Of a stretch of DNA of 64,000 bases, positions 8,811-15,758 are shown piece after piece. Made by a program: the position numbers and the translations under genes. Under the pieces are notes generated by a model, which ran no database searches, was not told where the DNA came from, and saw only the letters and a list, made by a program, of their open reading frames with translations. Source of the stretch: Acidobacteriota bacterium (GTDB taxonomy: Bacteria; Acidobacteriota; Blastocatellia; Pyrinomonadales; Pyrinomonadaceae); NCBI GenBank assembly GCA_018269075.1, contig JAFDVJ010000078.1, positions 49,228 through 113,227 on the forward strand, given 5' to 3'. The number at the start of each line of letters is the position of its first letter. Positions within the stretch are counted from its first letter, which is position 1.

Positions 8811-10514
8811 ATGTCAGAAGATTTTCGTAAAACCGCACCCGCTCCGCTCGCGCCGGTCGCCTTTCATCTTTCGAATCCCCACGAAGAAATCCTCGAAAAC
8901 GGCCTCAGGCTCGTGATCTTCGAAGATCCCAAGCTGCCGCTGGTCAGCTTCCGGCTGTTTTTCCGGATGGGCGATTCCGGCGAACCGGCCGACGCGGTCG
9001 GTTTGAACTCGGCCCTGACGGCGATGCTGTCCGAAGGCACCGAGAATTATTCGTCGCGTCAGTTGGCCGAGGAAATCGAACGCCTCGGGGCGCATTTTTC
9101 GGCCAACTCCGGCTCGGACACGACCTCGCTTTCGGCCTCTTCGCTCTCGCTTTACACTTCCGACGTTTTGCGGTTGATGGCCGAGATGATCCTGCGGCCG
9201 ACCTTTCCCGAAGCGGAGCTCGACCTGTATCGCCGGAACACGGTCGAAGGCCTCAAATTTCAGCGCTCGCAGGCGAATTTTCTGGCCGAGGAACAGGTTT
9301 CGCGGATCATATACGGCGATCATCCGTATTCGATCGTTTCGCCGAAGGCCGAGGACGTCAATAAACTCACCCGCGAGATGCTGGTCGCCCAGCGCGACCG
9401 GGTTTTTATTCCCAACAACGGCGTTTTCATCATCGTCGGCGACGTCGAACGCGACCGGGTCGTCAGGGAGATCGAGGAAGTTTTCGCCGGCTGGGAGCCG
9501 GGCGAGATCCCGCGATTCGATTTCCCGCCAATTCCCGAACGGACGGGCCGCAGCCTGACGATCGTCGACCGTAAGGGTTCGGCGCAGGCCAATATCGTGC
9601 TCGCCAATCCCGCGTTTGCCCGGCCGCACGATGATTATTTTCGGGCGATCGTGATGAACCAGATTTTAGGGGCCGGCGCCTCTTCGCGCATCTTTATGAA
9701 CCTCCGCGAGGAAAAAGGCTACACATACGGAGCTTATTCGAAATTCGATCTGCGGCGGCTCGGCGGCGCGTTCGAGGCGACCGCCGAAGTCCGCACCGCG
9801 GTGACGGCCGATTCGCTCAAAGAGTTTTTCTACGAGCTCAACCGGATCCGCGACGAACGGGTTCCGGAAAACGAGCTCCGTGACGCCGGTAATTTCCTGA
9901 CCGGCGTTTTCCCGATCCGCGCCGAGACGCAGGAAGGCCTGACGAATTTCATCGTCCAGCAGCAGGTTTACCAGCTTCCGGCCGATTATCTGCAGACCTA
10001 CCGCGAGCGGATCGGCGAGGTGACGGTCGAAGACGTGGCGACGGCCGCCCGCAAATACGTCCAGCCCGATAAAATGGCGATCGTGATCGTCGGCGACGCC
10101 GAGGAAATACTGCCGCAGGCCCGTGAATACGCATCGGACATCGAGATCTTCGATACCGAGGGCAACCGGCTCGACCCGGCCGATTACGGTCGCCCGAAGG
10201 CCGCGCCGGCCGCGGACCTGACCGGAGAGTGGGATCTGAAGATCGATTTTCAGGGCCAGCAGATCCCGGTTTCGCTCCGGCTTCAGCAAACGGACGGCAA
10301 ATTGTCCGGCAGTCTCGAATCGATGCTCGGCGAAGGCGTGATCGAAAACGGAATCCTGACCGGGACGAGTTTTTCGGCCGTCGCGGTGACCGAGCTGCAG
10401 GGCCAAAGGCTGGAGCTCTCGCTCGAAGGAACGGTCGAAACCGACGGGCTCCGGGGTAGTCTTTCGGCTCCGATGATCCCGATGCCGCTCGATTTTACCG
10501 GCCAGAGAAAATAA
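8811..10514 (+). CDS. M16 family non-catalytic partner with C-terminal beta domain
   Basis: 567 residues. The N-terminal half aligns with M16 proteins (ILENGLRLVIFEDPKLPLVSFRLFF), but HxxEH is replaced by NSALTAML, so it cannot bind catalytic zinc. The C-terminal M16 half keeps the Arg/Tyr-type substrate segment (LREEKGYTYGAYS). Residues after about 470 add a beta-rich domain (LTGEWDLKIDFQGQQIPVSL onward) not usual for the family. By analogy with known MPP alpha/beta and bacterial M16A/B pairs, it should heterodimerise with the upstream active subunit. Confidence 0.9.
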   Translation: MSEDFRKTAPAPLAPVAFHLSNPHEEILENGLRLVIFEDPKLPLVSFRLFFRMGDSGEPADAVGLNSALTAMLSEGTENYSSRQLAEEIERLGAHFSANSGSDTTSLSASSLSLYTSDVLRLMAEMILRPTFPEAELDLYRRNTVEGLKFQRSQANFLAEEQVSRIIYGDHPYSIVSPKAEDVNKLTREMLVAQRDRVFIPNNGVFIIVGDVERDRVVREIEEVFAGWEPGEIPRFDFPPIPERTGRSLTIVDRKGSAQANIVLANPAFARPHDDYFRAIVMNQILGAGASSRIFMNLREEKGYTYGAYSKFDLRRLGGAFEATAEVRTAVTADSLKEFFYELNRIRDERVPENELRDAGNFLTGVFPIRAETQEGLTNFIVQQQVYQLPADYLQTYRERIGEVTVEDVATAARKYVQPDKMAIVIVGDAEEILPQAREYASDIEIFDTEGNRLDPADYGRPKAAPAADLTGEWDLKIDFQGQQIPVSLRLQQTDGKLSGSLESMLGEGVIENGILTGTSFSAVAVTELQGQRLELSLEGTVETDGLRGSLSAPMIPMPLDFTGQRK

Positions 10515-10529
10515 CCTTTCGGCGGCCCG

Positions 10530-10925
10530 TCACGGAAACTGGATGATCGAAAAGGGAATTCCGGCCGGATCGAGAACGACCGCCATTTTCCCGACCCCCG
10601 GGGCTTCGAACGGCCCGACGCGGATGCTTCCGCCGGACTCGCGGATTTTCTCGACGACCGCGGCGATGTCGTCGACCGCGATGTAGGTCAGCCACGCCGA
10701 GGGAATCTTTTCCCAATGTTCGCCCCAGCATTCGTCGATCTCCATCATACCGCCGACCGGTTTGTCGTGGGCGATGATTTCCTTGTAAACGACCGCCGAA
10801 TTTTTACTCTGTTCGAGCTTCCAGCCGAACAGCTTCTGATAAAATTCTTCGGCGGACTTCAGATTTTTGGTATTCAGCTCGCGCCAGCAGATTTGCCCGT
10901 GGACGGGCTTTTCGAATTGTGCCAT
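10530..10925 (-). CDS. VOC (glyoxalase/bleomycin-resistance) family protein, second copy
   Basis: 131 residues starting MAQFEKPVHGQICWREL and carrying LFGWKLEQSKN and GKMAVVLDPAGIPFSII, typical of the PhnB-like/VOC fold of paired beta-alpha-beta-beta-beta modules. The start at 10925 shares one base with the TAA stop of the upstream gene (TAATG) and has GGAGGA about 10 nt upstream, so translation is probably coupled. It is the last gene of a three-gene minus-strand operon. The substrate cannot be read from sequence. Confidence 0.85.
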   Translation of the reverse strand: MAQFEKPVHGQICWRELNTKNLKSAEEFYQKLFGWKLEQSKNSAVVYKEIIAHDKPVGGMMEIDECWGEHWEKIPSAWLTYIAVDDIAAVVEKIRESGGSIRVGPFEAPGVGKMAVVLDPAGIPFSIIQFP

Positions 10926-11413
10926 TAACTTGGGTCCTCCTCGGCGGCCGGTTTCGTAAATTCCATTTCGACCGCCAGCATCTCTTCGCCCTCGGGCGAC
11001 ACGTTGTACATCAGAATTTTGAAGGAGTTCTCGTTTTCGGGAACGATGATCGTGTTCCAGCCCCAATCCGGGTGATCGGGAACGCTGTAAAATCCCTTAA
11101 ACAGTATCGTGCCGCCGCCGTCCATCCGTCCGTCCGAAACCAGAAATTTGTCGCTCAGGTGCCAGGAATCGATCCAGAAAGCCCTGATTATCTCGGTTTC
11201 TTCCTCATCGCCGATCAGCATCAGGCCTTCCTGGATCGTGTCGTCAAAACGCCAGTCGTATTCTATTTTCAGGAACCGGCCGCGGGCGGTCGGCTCGACG
11301 ACGGCGACCGACGGCGTTTCGCGGACGGGGTTTTCCGGGATCCAGGTCGTATATAAACGATTGATGCCGCGCCACCGGCCGGTTATTTCGTTCAATTGGG
11401 CGGGAATGCTCAT
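10925..11413 (-). CDS. DUF1579-like protein
   Basis: 162 residues beginning MSIPAQLNEITGRWRGINRL. The GxWxG start, alternating beta strands and charged loops resemble DUF1579-type, lipocalin/nitrobindin-like small barrels, which is a family-level guess. It overlaps the upstream VOC gene by 4 nt (ATGA) and the downstream VOC gene by 1 nt, making it the middle of a translationally coupled operon. No signal peptide. Confidence 0.75.
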   Translation of the reverse strand: MSIPAQLNEITGRWRGINRLYTTWIPENPVRETPSVAVVEPTARGRFLKIEYDWRFDDTIQEGLMLIGDEEETEIIRAFWIDSWHLSDKFLVSDGRMDGGGTILFKGFYSVPDHPDWGWNTIIVPENENSFKILMYNVSPEGEEMLAVEMEFTKPAAEEDPS

Positions 11414-11853
11414 CTTGCCTCTTCTCCTTTCGATTCCGGCTGAATTATGAAAAAGGCGGCGCCGGTCGGGTCTTCGATCTGGCAGAGGCGGCCGACGCCC
11501 GGCAGATCGACGGGCGCTCCGAGAATTCGGCCGCCGGCTTCGACCGCTTCGGCCGCCGTCCGATCGGCGTCATCGACGGCGATGTAGACATTTGAATGCG
11601 GTTTCGGTTCGTCCCCGCCGTTTTTGACGGCGTCGATGTCGAACATCCCGCCGAACGGCTGATGCGGGTCGAGGCCGAATTCGAGATATTGAAATTCCGT
11701 GCCGCCGGCTTCGTTTTCCTGAAACTTCCAGCCGAAAATCTCCGAATAGAAGTTTTTGCAGCTTTCAAGCGGGCGGACGGCAAATTCCGTCCAGCAGAAT
11801 GCACCGTGATGCCCGGATTCGACGGTTTCTTCGAGTTGTTGTTTTTCAGTCAT
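11410..11853 (-). CDS. VOC (glyoxalase-like) family protein, first copy
   Basis: 147 residues. The sequence GAFCWTEFAVRPLESCKNFYSEIFGWKF and the terminal PGVGRLCQIEDPTGAAFFII are characteristic VOC-fold strands; the protein is homologous to the third gene of the operon. The start at 11853 has a GGGAGAAA ribosome-binding site. The stop overlaps the next start. The pair plus a beta-barrel protein suggests a small-molecule binding or detoxifying unit, but the reaction is unknown. Confidence 0.85.
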   Translation of the reverse strand: MTEKQQLEETVESGHHGAFCWTEFAVRPLESCKNFYSEIFGWKFQENEAGGTEFQYLEFGLDPHQPFGGMFDIDAVKNGGDEPKPHSNVYIAVDDADRTAAEAVEAGGRILGAPVDLPGVGRLCQIEDPTGAAFFIIQPESKGEEAR

Positions 11854-11869
11854 CGATTTTTCTCCCTGC

Positions 11870-11919
11870 TAAAAAAGACGAAAGGTTTGCGGAAAAGATC
11901 ATTAACCGCAAACCTTTCG
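11870..11919 (-). terminator. Rho-independent terminator of the YegP-like gene
   Basis: A perfect 14-bp inverted repeat (arms 11879-11892 and 11906-11919) is followed on the minus strand by TCTTTTTTAG. It lies downstream of the gene ending at 11967 and just upstream of the VOC operon start, separating the two units. Confidence 0.85.
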
Positions 11920-11966
11920 CCTTTTGTCCCTAAAATACGGGTCGTGGCAAAATCGATTCGAATTTA

Positions 11967-12305
11967 TCAGGCCTGAGTCGTATCGACGATCTCGGCGTCC
12001 GGAGCGTTTTTCTGAACCGATTCGATTCCGTTCTGACAGGCGCCGTCGGAGTTGTACATTTCGCTTCTGCCGATTTCCTGTCCGTTGCCGGCTTTCAGGA
12101 CGAAATAAGGATCGCCGTTCTTCGATTCACGCTTTTCAAAACGTCCCGCGTCGGCCGCATTCTTTTTGACCGATTCGATACCGTTTTCCGCTGCCGATTT
12201 CGTTTCATACATCTCGCTGGACAAAATGATCTGTCCATTGCCGGCCTTCAAATTAAAATGAAATTTGCCGCTTGCCGATTGTTTAATTTCAAACTTTCCT
12301 GCCAT
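11967..12305 (-). CDS. YegP-like DUF1508 protein, two tandem domains
   Basis: 112 residues containing two copies of the DUF1508 module: FHFNLKAGNGQIILSSEMY...ENGIESVKKNA, and YFVLKAGNGQEIGRSEMY...QNGIESVQKNA. This matches the length and duplication of E. coli YegP. Function is not established; members are small soluble stress-associated proteins. The leader 12306-12519 is AT-rich and should hold the promoter. The gene has its own strong terminator. Confidence 0.88.
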   Translation of the reverse strand: MAGKFEIKQSASGKFHFNLKAGNGQIILSSEMYETKSAAENGIESVKKNAADAGRFEKRESKNGDPYFVLKAGNGQEIGRSEMYNSDGACQNGIESVQKNAPDAEIVDTTQA

Positions 12306-12519
12306 TTTTATTTTCCTCTCGATTGTGTTTTATTTTGATTGCGGGGCTAATTCGTTTTGCTGTAAAAAACTGAATTTCCGTCAATATAACACAATGCGGT
12401 TGAAAATGAAACGGCCGCTGTCATTGATGCGGTTTCAATTTTCGATCGACGGATTCCGGAATGTTTGATTTGAAATTCGGAACCCGCCGTTCGAAATTGT
12501 CCTAAAATATGGGTGAGGA

Positions 12520-12625
12520 TTGAGTTGTGAGTGAGGTGATAAAGCTTTATGGAGAAAGCAGACGGTATTTCACAACTCAACCAACCGTTGACGAGCCGGC
12601 GGAACCGTTAGACCGCCGGCTCGTC
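12520..12625. other. Two consecutive strong inverted repeats in a gene-free stretch
   Basis: The 323 bases between the YegP-like gene and the annealing-protein gene (12306-12628) hold no convincing ORF. They contain an 11-bp perfect inverted repeat (TTGAGTTGTGA 12520-12530, complement 12570-12580, 39-nt spacer with an inner ATAAAGCTTTAT palindrome). A 13-bp perfect hairpin follows (GACGAGCCGGCGG 12590-12602, complement 12613-12625). The second lies 3 nt after the annealing-gene stop and may act as its terminator, although no T tract follows on the minus strand. Confidence 0.6.
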
Positions 12626-12628
12626 GAT

Positions 12629-13915
12629 TCAGCTCGCGCGCCGCATCGGCACGTTCGCTTCGGATTCCTGGCTCTTCTGCAGATCCTGCAAGTGCTGGAT
12701 CAGCGAAGAAGCCGCTTTTTTCGAGAGTTCGTCGGTTTTGCACTGCATCACCGTGTTGCATTCGACGTCCGGATCGACGCCGATCTCGCGGGCGATCGCG
12801 CGGATCATCCCGAGCTGTTTCGCGGTCACGAGATCCGACAGCGAGCGGGCGATCGGATTGGCCGGGTAGCCGCCGTTGTCGTTCGGCGGCGGCACCGAAC
12901 CGTCGCGCTCGATGGCGTCGGATTCGCGTTTGTAAAGATCGCGGGCGATGCCGAATTTGACGGCCGCGCGTTTGAGCGCGTCGTGCTCGGCCTTTTTGAT
13001 CCCGAGCTCGCTGTCGGCGACGCCGGTGCCGATGCCTTCGCGCGTCACGCCGTCGATCGTGATCGCGACCGTGACGGTGAAGATATCGCCGATCGCGCGC
13101 ATATCCTTGACCGTGTGCGACCAGTTCGGCGCGTGCTGATCGAGGATGTCGGCGACCGTGTGCCATTCGACGTAGTCGACGTAGTGTGCGTTGCCGTTGC
13201 GGTCGCGCCAGCCTTCGCGCTGCTTGACGAGATTCGGATCGACGTTTTTCCGCAGCTCTTTCAGGGTCGACGTAAAATTCAAAACGTTGTTCGGCGCGTC
13301 GAAATTCGCGGCCGCTTCTTCCGCCGTCATAAACGGCATTTCTCTCAAAGTTTCCTGTGTCATTTTGATTTCTCCTTGTGTGTTCGCAAGCTGCCGATTT
13401 TCGGCCTCGACTGCTTCGGAGAGTCCATTTTCCGAAGCATCCGCCGAAAATTCGACATTCTTCTGTTCGCCATCTTCGGACAGTTCGATGGCGGATTGCG
13501 GATTGCGGATTTCGGAATGGTTAATTTCGTGATCCGCGTTTCGCGTTTCCGCATCGAAAGATGACTCAGTTGCGCTTTTGTCTTCCGAAACCATCACGAC
13601 CTCGGTCTTGACCTCGATCGTCGGTTTCGTGACCGGTTCGGTATTCTTGGCGACCAGCGCGTATTTGACCGCGAGGATATGTTCGCACCGAAAAGCCGAA
13701 TCCGTGACAGCCGCTTCTTCAAACTCCAGACAATTGCAACGGATCTTGCCGGCCTGATCACGCCAGACTTCATAGGATGTCTGTTTGCCGCGCAGGCTCG
13801 GCGTCGAAACGCGAAACCGGTCGTTCTCGCGATTGACCAAACCCATCGCCGCGATCGAGCGGGCGCGTTTTTCACGTTTCTCCGTTGAATTTTTTTCTAC
13901 TGCCAATGCTGTCAT
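12629..13915 (-). CDS. SWIM zinc finger fused to Rad52-type single-strand annealing protein
   Basis: 428 residues. An N-terminal SWIM finger is visible: Cys60-x-Cys62 (RCNC) and Cys77-x-His79 (FRCEHI) inside a typical SYEVWRDQAGKIRCNC...HILAVKYAL context. Residues 95-185 are an acidic low-complexity linker. Residues about 215-330 match Rad52/Rad22-type annealing proteins (YVDYVEWHTVADILD, GIGTGVADSELGIKKAEHDALKRAAVKFGIARDLY). Rad52-fold proteins anneal ssDNA in recombination or repair; SWIM fingers bind DNA or proteins. Start 13915 has GGGAGAA upstream. A strong internal ribosome-binding site before Met185 could yield the Rad52 part alone. An XRE regulator is divergent. Confidence 0.85.
   Translation of the reverse strand: MTALAVEKNSTEKREKRARSIAAMGLVNRENDRFRVSTPSLRGKQTSYEVWRDQAGKIRCNCLEFEEAAVTDSAFRCEHILAVKYALVAKNTEPVTKPTIEVKTEVVMVSEDKSATESSFDAETRNADHEINHSEIRNPQSAIELSEDGEQKNVEFSADASENGLSEAVEAENRQLANTQGEIKMTQETLREMPFMTAEEAAANFDAPNNVLNFTSTLKELRKNVDPNLVKQREGWRDRNGNAHYVDYVEWHTVADILDQHAPNWSHTVKDMRAIGDIFTVTVAITIDGVTREGIGTGVADSELGIKKAEHDALKRAAVKFGIARDLYKRESDAIERDGSVPPPNDNGGYPANPIARSLSDLVTAKQLGMIRAIAREIGVDPDVECNTVMQCKTDELSKKAASSLIQHLQDLQKSQESEANVPMRRAS
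13361..13377 (-). promoter_or_regulatory. Internal ribosome-binding site and ATG inside the SWIM-Rad52 gene
   Basis: On the minus strand AAGGAG (13377-13372) is followed 8 nt later by ATG (13363-13361), in frame, encoding MTQETLREMPFM. This is a better Shine-Dalgarno than the one at the annotated start. It sits exactly at the junction of linker and Rad52 domain, and would give a protein of 244 residues. Confidence 0.6.
13487..13521 (-). repeat. Heptanucleotide array inside a coding region
   Basis: Read on the plus strand the units are GATGGCG, GATTGCG, GATTGCG, GATTTCG and GAATGGT, the same 7-bp family as the intergenic arrays of this window. Here the array encodes part of the variable linker (SEIRNPQSAIEL) of the SWIM-Rad52 protein, on the opposite strand to the gene. 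Confidence 0.75.
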
Positions 13916-13931
13916 TATTTTTCTCCCAAAA

Positions 13932-13970
13932 TTGGCTCCGTTTATCGGAAACTCCAATAAACGGAGCCAA
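13932..13970 (-). promoter_or_regulatory. 14-bp hairpin in the leader of the SWIM-Rad52 gene
   Basis: Perfect inverted repeat TTGGCTCCGTTTAT (13932-13945) and ATAAACGGAGCCAA (13957-13970) with an 11-nt loop. On the minus strand it is followed by TTTTGGGAGAA, so the hairpin directly precedes the ribosome-binding site. It could be an attenuator-like structure or an operator. Confidence 0.55.
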
Positions 13971-14004
13971 AATTACTATGTTCACATCCGATAAAACGAT
14001 CCTC

Positions 14005-14120
14005 GTTTCATCTATGAAACATTGTACCAGAGAAATTTTTATGTTGCAAGCGTGAAACGGAGTGTTGCAAATAAATTTTTCCTGTGTTATGTTTGAAACA
14101 GAATTAAGACGAGTGCAACA
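14005..14120. promoter_or_regulatory. Candidate operators between SWIM-Rad52 and XRE genes
   Basis: The divergent intergenic region has a perfect 7-2-7 palindrome GTTTCAT-CT-ATGAAAC (14005-14020). Two direct copies of TGTTGCAA (14042-14049 and 14063-14070) are spaced 21 bp, two helical turns. An inverted copy TGCAACA is at 14114-14120. GTTTGAAAC-like sequences recur beside them. These are plausible binding sites for the adjacent XRE regulator. Confidence 0.5.
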
Positions 14121-14157
14121 AACACACTCGAATCTTTAATAAGTGGAGAAAGGAAAT

Positions 14158-14553
14158 ATGGCATTCAAAAATGAAAGTTTGATCAACACGATTGAATTGG
14201 GCCGGGCAATCAAACGCCGCCGTGAAGAATTGGGATTGAGTCTGCGCGACGTCGCCGACGTGACGCAGGTTTCGGCCTCGACGCTTTCGCGGATCGAAAA
14301 CGGAACCGGCAAGCCCGACGCCGACAACATCGCGCGGCTGACGAGCTGGCTCGATATGCCGGTCGACCGCGTGATGAAAAAAAGCGGGAACGACGAGGCG
14401 ATTGAACCTGTAATCTATTATCCGCACGAAGCGACGCCCGAAATCGTCGAGGCTCATCTTCGCGCCGATAAAAACCTGACGCCGGAAACGGCCAAGGCGC
14501 TGTCGGAACTCTTCCGGGTCGCCTACTCGCAGTTCAAGAATCCGGGCAAGTAA
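14158..14553 (+). CDS. XRE-family transcriptional regulator
   Basis: 131 residues. ATG 14158 follows a clear GGAGAAAGGA ribosome-binding site, so the upstream GTG at 14143 is not used. The helix-turn-helix spans about 15-70 (LGRAIKRRREELGLSLRDVADVTQVSASTLSRIENGTGKP), followed by DNIARLTSWLDMPVDRVMKK. The C-terminal part (TPEIVEAHLRADKNLTPETAKALSELFRVAY) is helical and could mediate dimerisation. It is transcribed away from the SWIM-Rad52 gene across a region of repeated half-sites, suggesting it controls itself and that gene. Confidence 0.88.
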   Translation: MAFKNESLINTIELGRAIKRRREELGLSLRDVADVTQVSASTLSRIENGTGKPDADNIARLTSWLDMPVDRVMKKSGNDEAIEPVIYYPHEATPEIVEAHLRADKNLTPETAKALSELFRVAYSQFKNPGK

Positions 14554-14619
14554 TTGCCGTTCCGCAAACAGCTTGAAGTTTAAGCGTCAGTATTTTGCAG
14601 GGTTTTTCGGAAAAATAAT

Positions 14620-15021
14620 ATGAAAGCTTTAACGCAAATCGAATCTATCGGACGCACTTCAACCGCAGAAAAGAGTTTTGCGATTGACACGACCTTCGTT
14701 CTTTTCTTTCTGGCCGTCGAATTCGGGCAGATGCTCGGAAACTTCGCGCTCGACACGGTGCTTTTCGCGATCACTCTGGTGATGCTGATCGTGCTTCCGT
14801 ATTTTCTTTCGACCAACGAAAAACCCGGCTTCGGAAACTGGGTTCTGGGCCGCAGCCTGATCGCGATTTTCGCGATCGCGGTCGGCATCCTGTTCAAACA
14901 GTCGCTCAGCGTGCTGCCGGAAATGTTCCGCTATCTGCCGATGACGCTGCTGATCGTGACCGCGATGCTCAGCTGTTACATCCAGTTTTACGGCTTATTG
15001 AAACTTCGTTTGGCAAAATAG
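14620..15021 (+). CDS. Small integral membrane protein, unknown family
   Basis: 133 residues with about four hydrophobic helices: roughly 22-40 (FAIDTTFVLFFLAVEFGQML), 44-62, 78-93 and 103-125. The N terminus is short and polar, and there is no signal peptide cleavage site. I do not recognise a family. It follows the XRE gene by 66 nt on the same strand and ends 25 nt before a strong terminator, so it may belong to the XRE transcript. Confidence 0.7.
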   Translation: MKALTQIESIGRTSTAEKSFAIDTTFVLFFLAVEFGQMLGNFALDTVLFAITLVMLIVLPYFLSTNEKPGFGNWVLGRSLIAIFAIAVGILFKQSLSVLPEMFRYLPMTLLIVTAMLSCYIQFYGLLKLRLAK

Positions 15022-15046
15022 GCAAAAGGCGTTAAACGAAAGCAGA

Positions 15047-15091
15047 AAAACCGCGCCCGTCTCGGGAAAGAGGGCGCGGTTTTATTTATTT
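15047..15091 (+). terminator. Rho-independent terminator
   Basis: AAAACCGCGCCC (15047-15058) pairs with GGGCGCGGTTTT (15072-15083), followed by ATTTATTT. It ends the XRE/membrane-protein transcript and insulates the toxin-antitoxin promoter that follows. Confidence 0.85.
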
Positions 15092-15119
15092 GATTCATCG
15101 TTATAACGTTTGTTATACT
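15090..15119 (+). promoter_or_regulatory. Promoter and palindromic operator of the AbrB-Doc pair
   Basis: A -35-like TTGATT (15090-15095) and -10 TATACT (15114-15119) are spaced 18 bp. A palindrome TATAAC-GTTT-GTTATA (15102-15117) overlaps the -10, as expected for autorepression by an AbrB/MazE antitoxin. The predicted transcription start is next to the ATG at 15127, so the message may be leaderless. Confidence 0.55.
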
Positions 15120-15126
15120 TTTGAGG

Positions 15127-15354
15127 ATGACCAACAAATTAAAAGTAACAACTATCGGAAACTCGACGGGTGTGATTCTGCCGAAGGAAATTTTGGAAAA
15201 GCTGCGTGTTTCCAAGGGTGATACGCTTTTTGCCATCGAAACGTCGCAGGGAATCGAACTAACTCCGTACAATCCGGAAGTCGCTGATCAGATGGAACTT
15301 GCTGAACGCGTTATGCGGGAAGATCGCGATGCTTTACGGAAGCTGGCCGAATGA
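15127..15354 (+). CDS. AbrB/MazE-family antitoxin
   Basis: 75 residues beginning MTNKLKVTTIGNSTGVILPKEILEKLRVSKGDTLF, the swapped-hairpin AbrB DNA-binding fold seen in MazE-type antitoxins. The C-terminal half (LAERVMREDRDALRKLAE) is helical and should bind the toxin. The upstream TTG at 15121 is an alternative start. Its stop overlaps the toxin start (ATGA), giving coupled translation with the antitoxin first, as usual for type II systems. Confidence 0.9.
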   Translation: MTNKLKVTTIGNSTGVILPKEILEKLRVSKGDTLFAIETSQGIELTPYNPEVADQMELAERVMREDRDALRKLAE

Positions 15355-15752
15355 CGATGAAAGAGATCCGCTGGCTACTGGAAGAAACCGTTTATGCGAT
15401 TCATAAAAGACAGATCGCCGAACACGGAGGCGGTGACGGTCTGCGCGATGAAGGTCTGCTTTTGTCGGCCCTTGCCCGGCCCCAAAACCTATTTGCTTAC
15501 AGCGAAGATCCGCCCGATATTTCGGCGTTGACGGCCTCTCTGGCTTTCGGAATCGCTAAAAATCATCCATTCGTCGACGGCAATAAAAGAACCGCGCTGG
15601 TTGTATCACGCACCTTTCTTCTGCTCAACGGATACGACGTCGATGCTTCGCAGGAAGAAAAATACCTGAAGTTTCTGCAACTGGCCGAAGGAACTCTAAG
15701 CGAGGAAGATCTGGCCGAATGGTTTCGCCGAAAATTGATCAAAGCGGATTAA
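15351..15752 (+). CDS. doc: Doc-type (death-on-curing, Fic fold) toxin
   Basis: 133 residues with the Doc/Fic signature HPFVDGNKRTA (HxFxxGNKR) in the middle, preceded by SLAFGIAKN. Doc proteins phosphorylate elongation factor Tu and stop translation, while Fic proteins transfer AMP; the short length and motif fit Doc. The gene overlaps the AbrB antitoxin by 4 nt and is followed by a strong terminator. The classical Doc partner is Phd, whereas here it is an AbrB-fold antitoxin, a combination also known elsewhere. Confidence 0.9.
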   Translation: MTMKEIRWLLEETVYAIHKRQIAEHGGGDGLRDEGLLLSALARPQNLFAYSEDPPDISALTASLAFGIAKNHPFVDGNKRTALVVSRTFLLLNGYDVDASQEEKYLKFLQLAEGTLSEEDLAEWFRRKLIKAD

Positions 15753-15758
15753 TCGGAG

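Noticed and set aside
12629..14553. Prophage remnant
   Set aside because: A Rad52-type annealing protein and an XRE repressor hint at a phage, but there is no integrase, exonuclease, structural or lysis gene, and flanking genes are ordinary chromosomal ones.
15127..15752. Classic Phd-Doc pair
   Set aside because: The toxin is Doc-like, but the antitoxin has the AbrB/MazE swapped-hairpin sequence, not the Phd fold.
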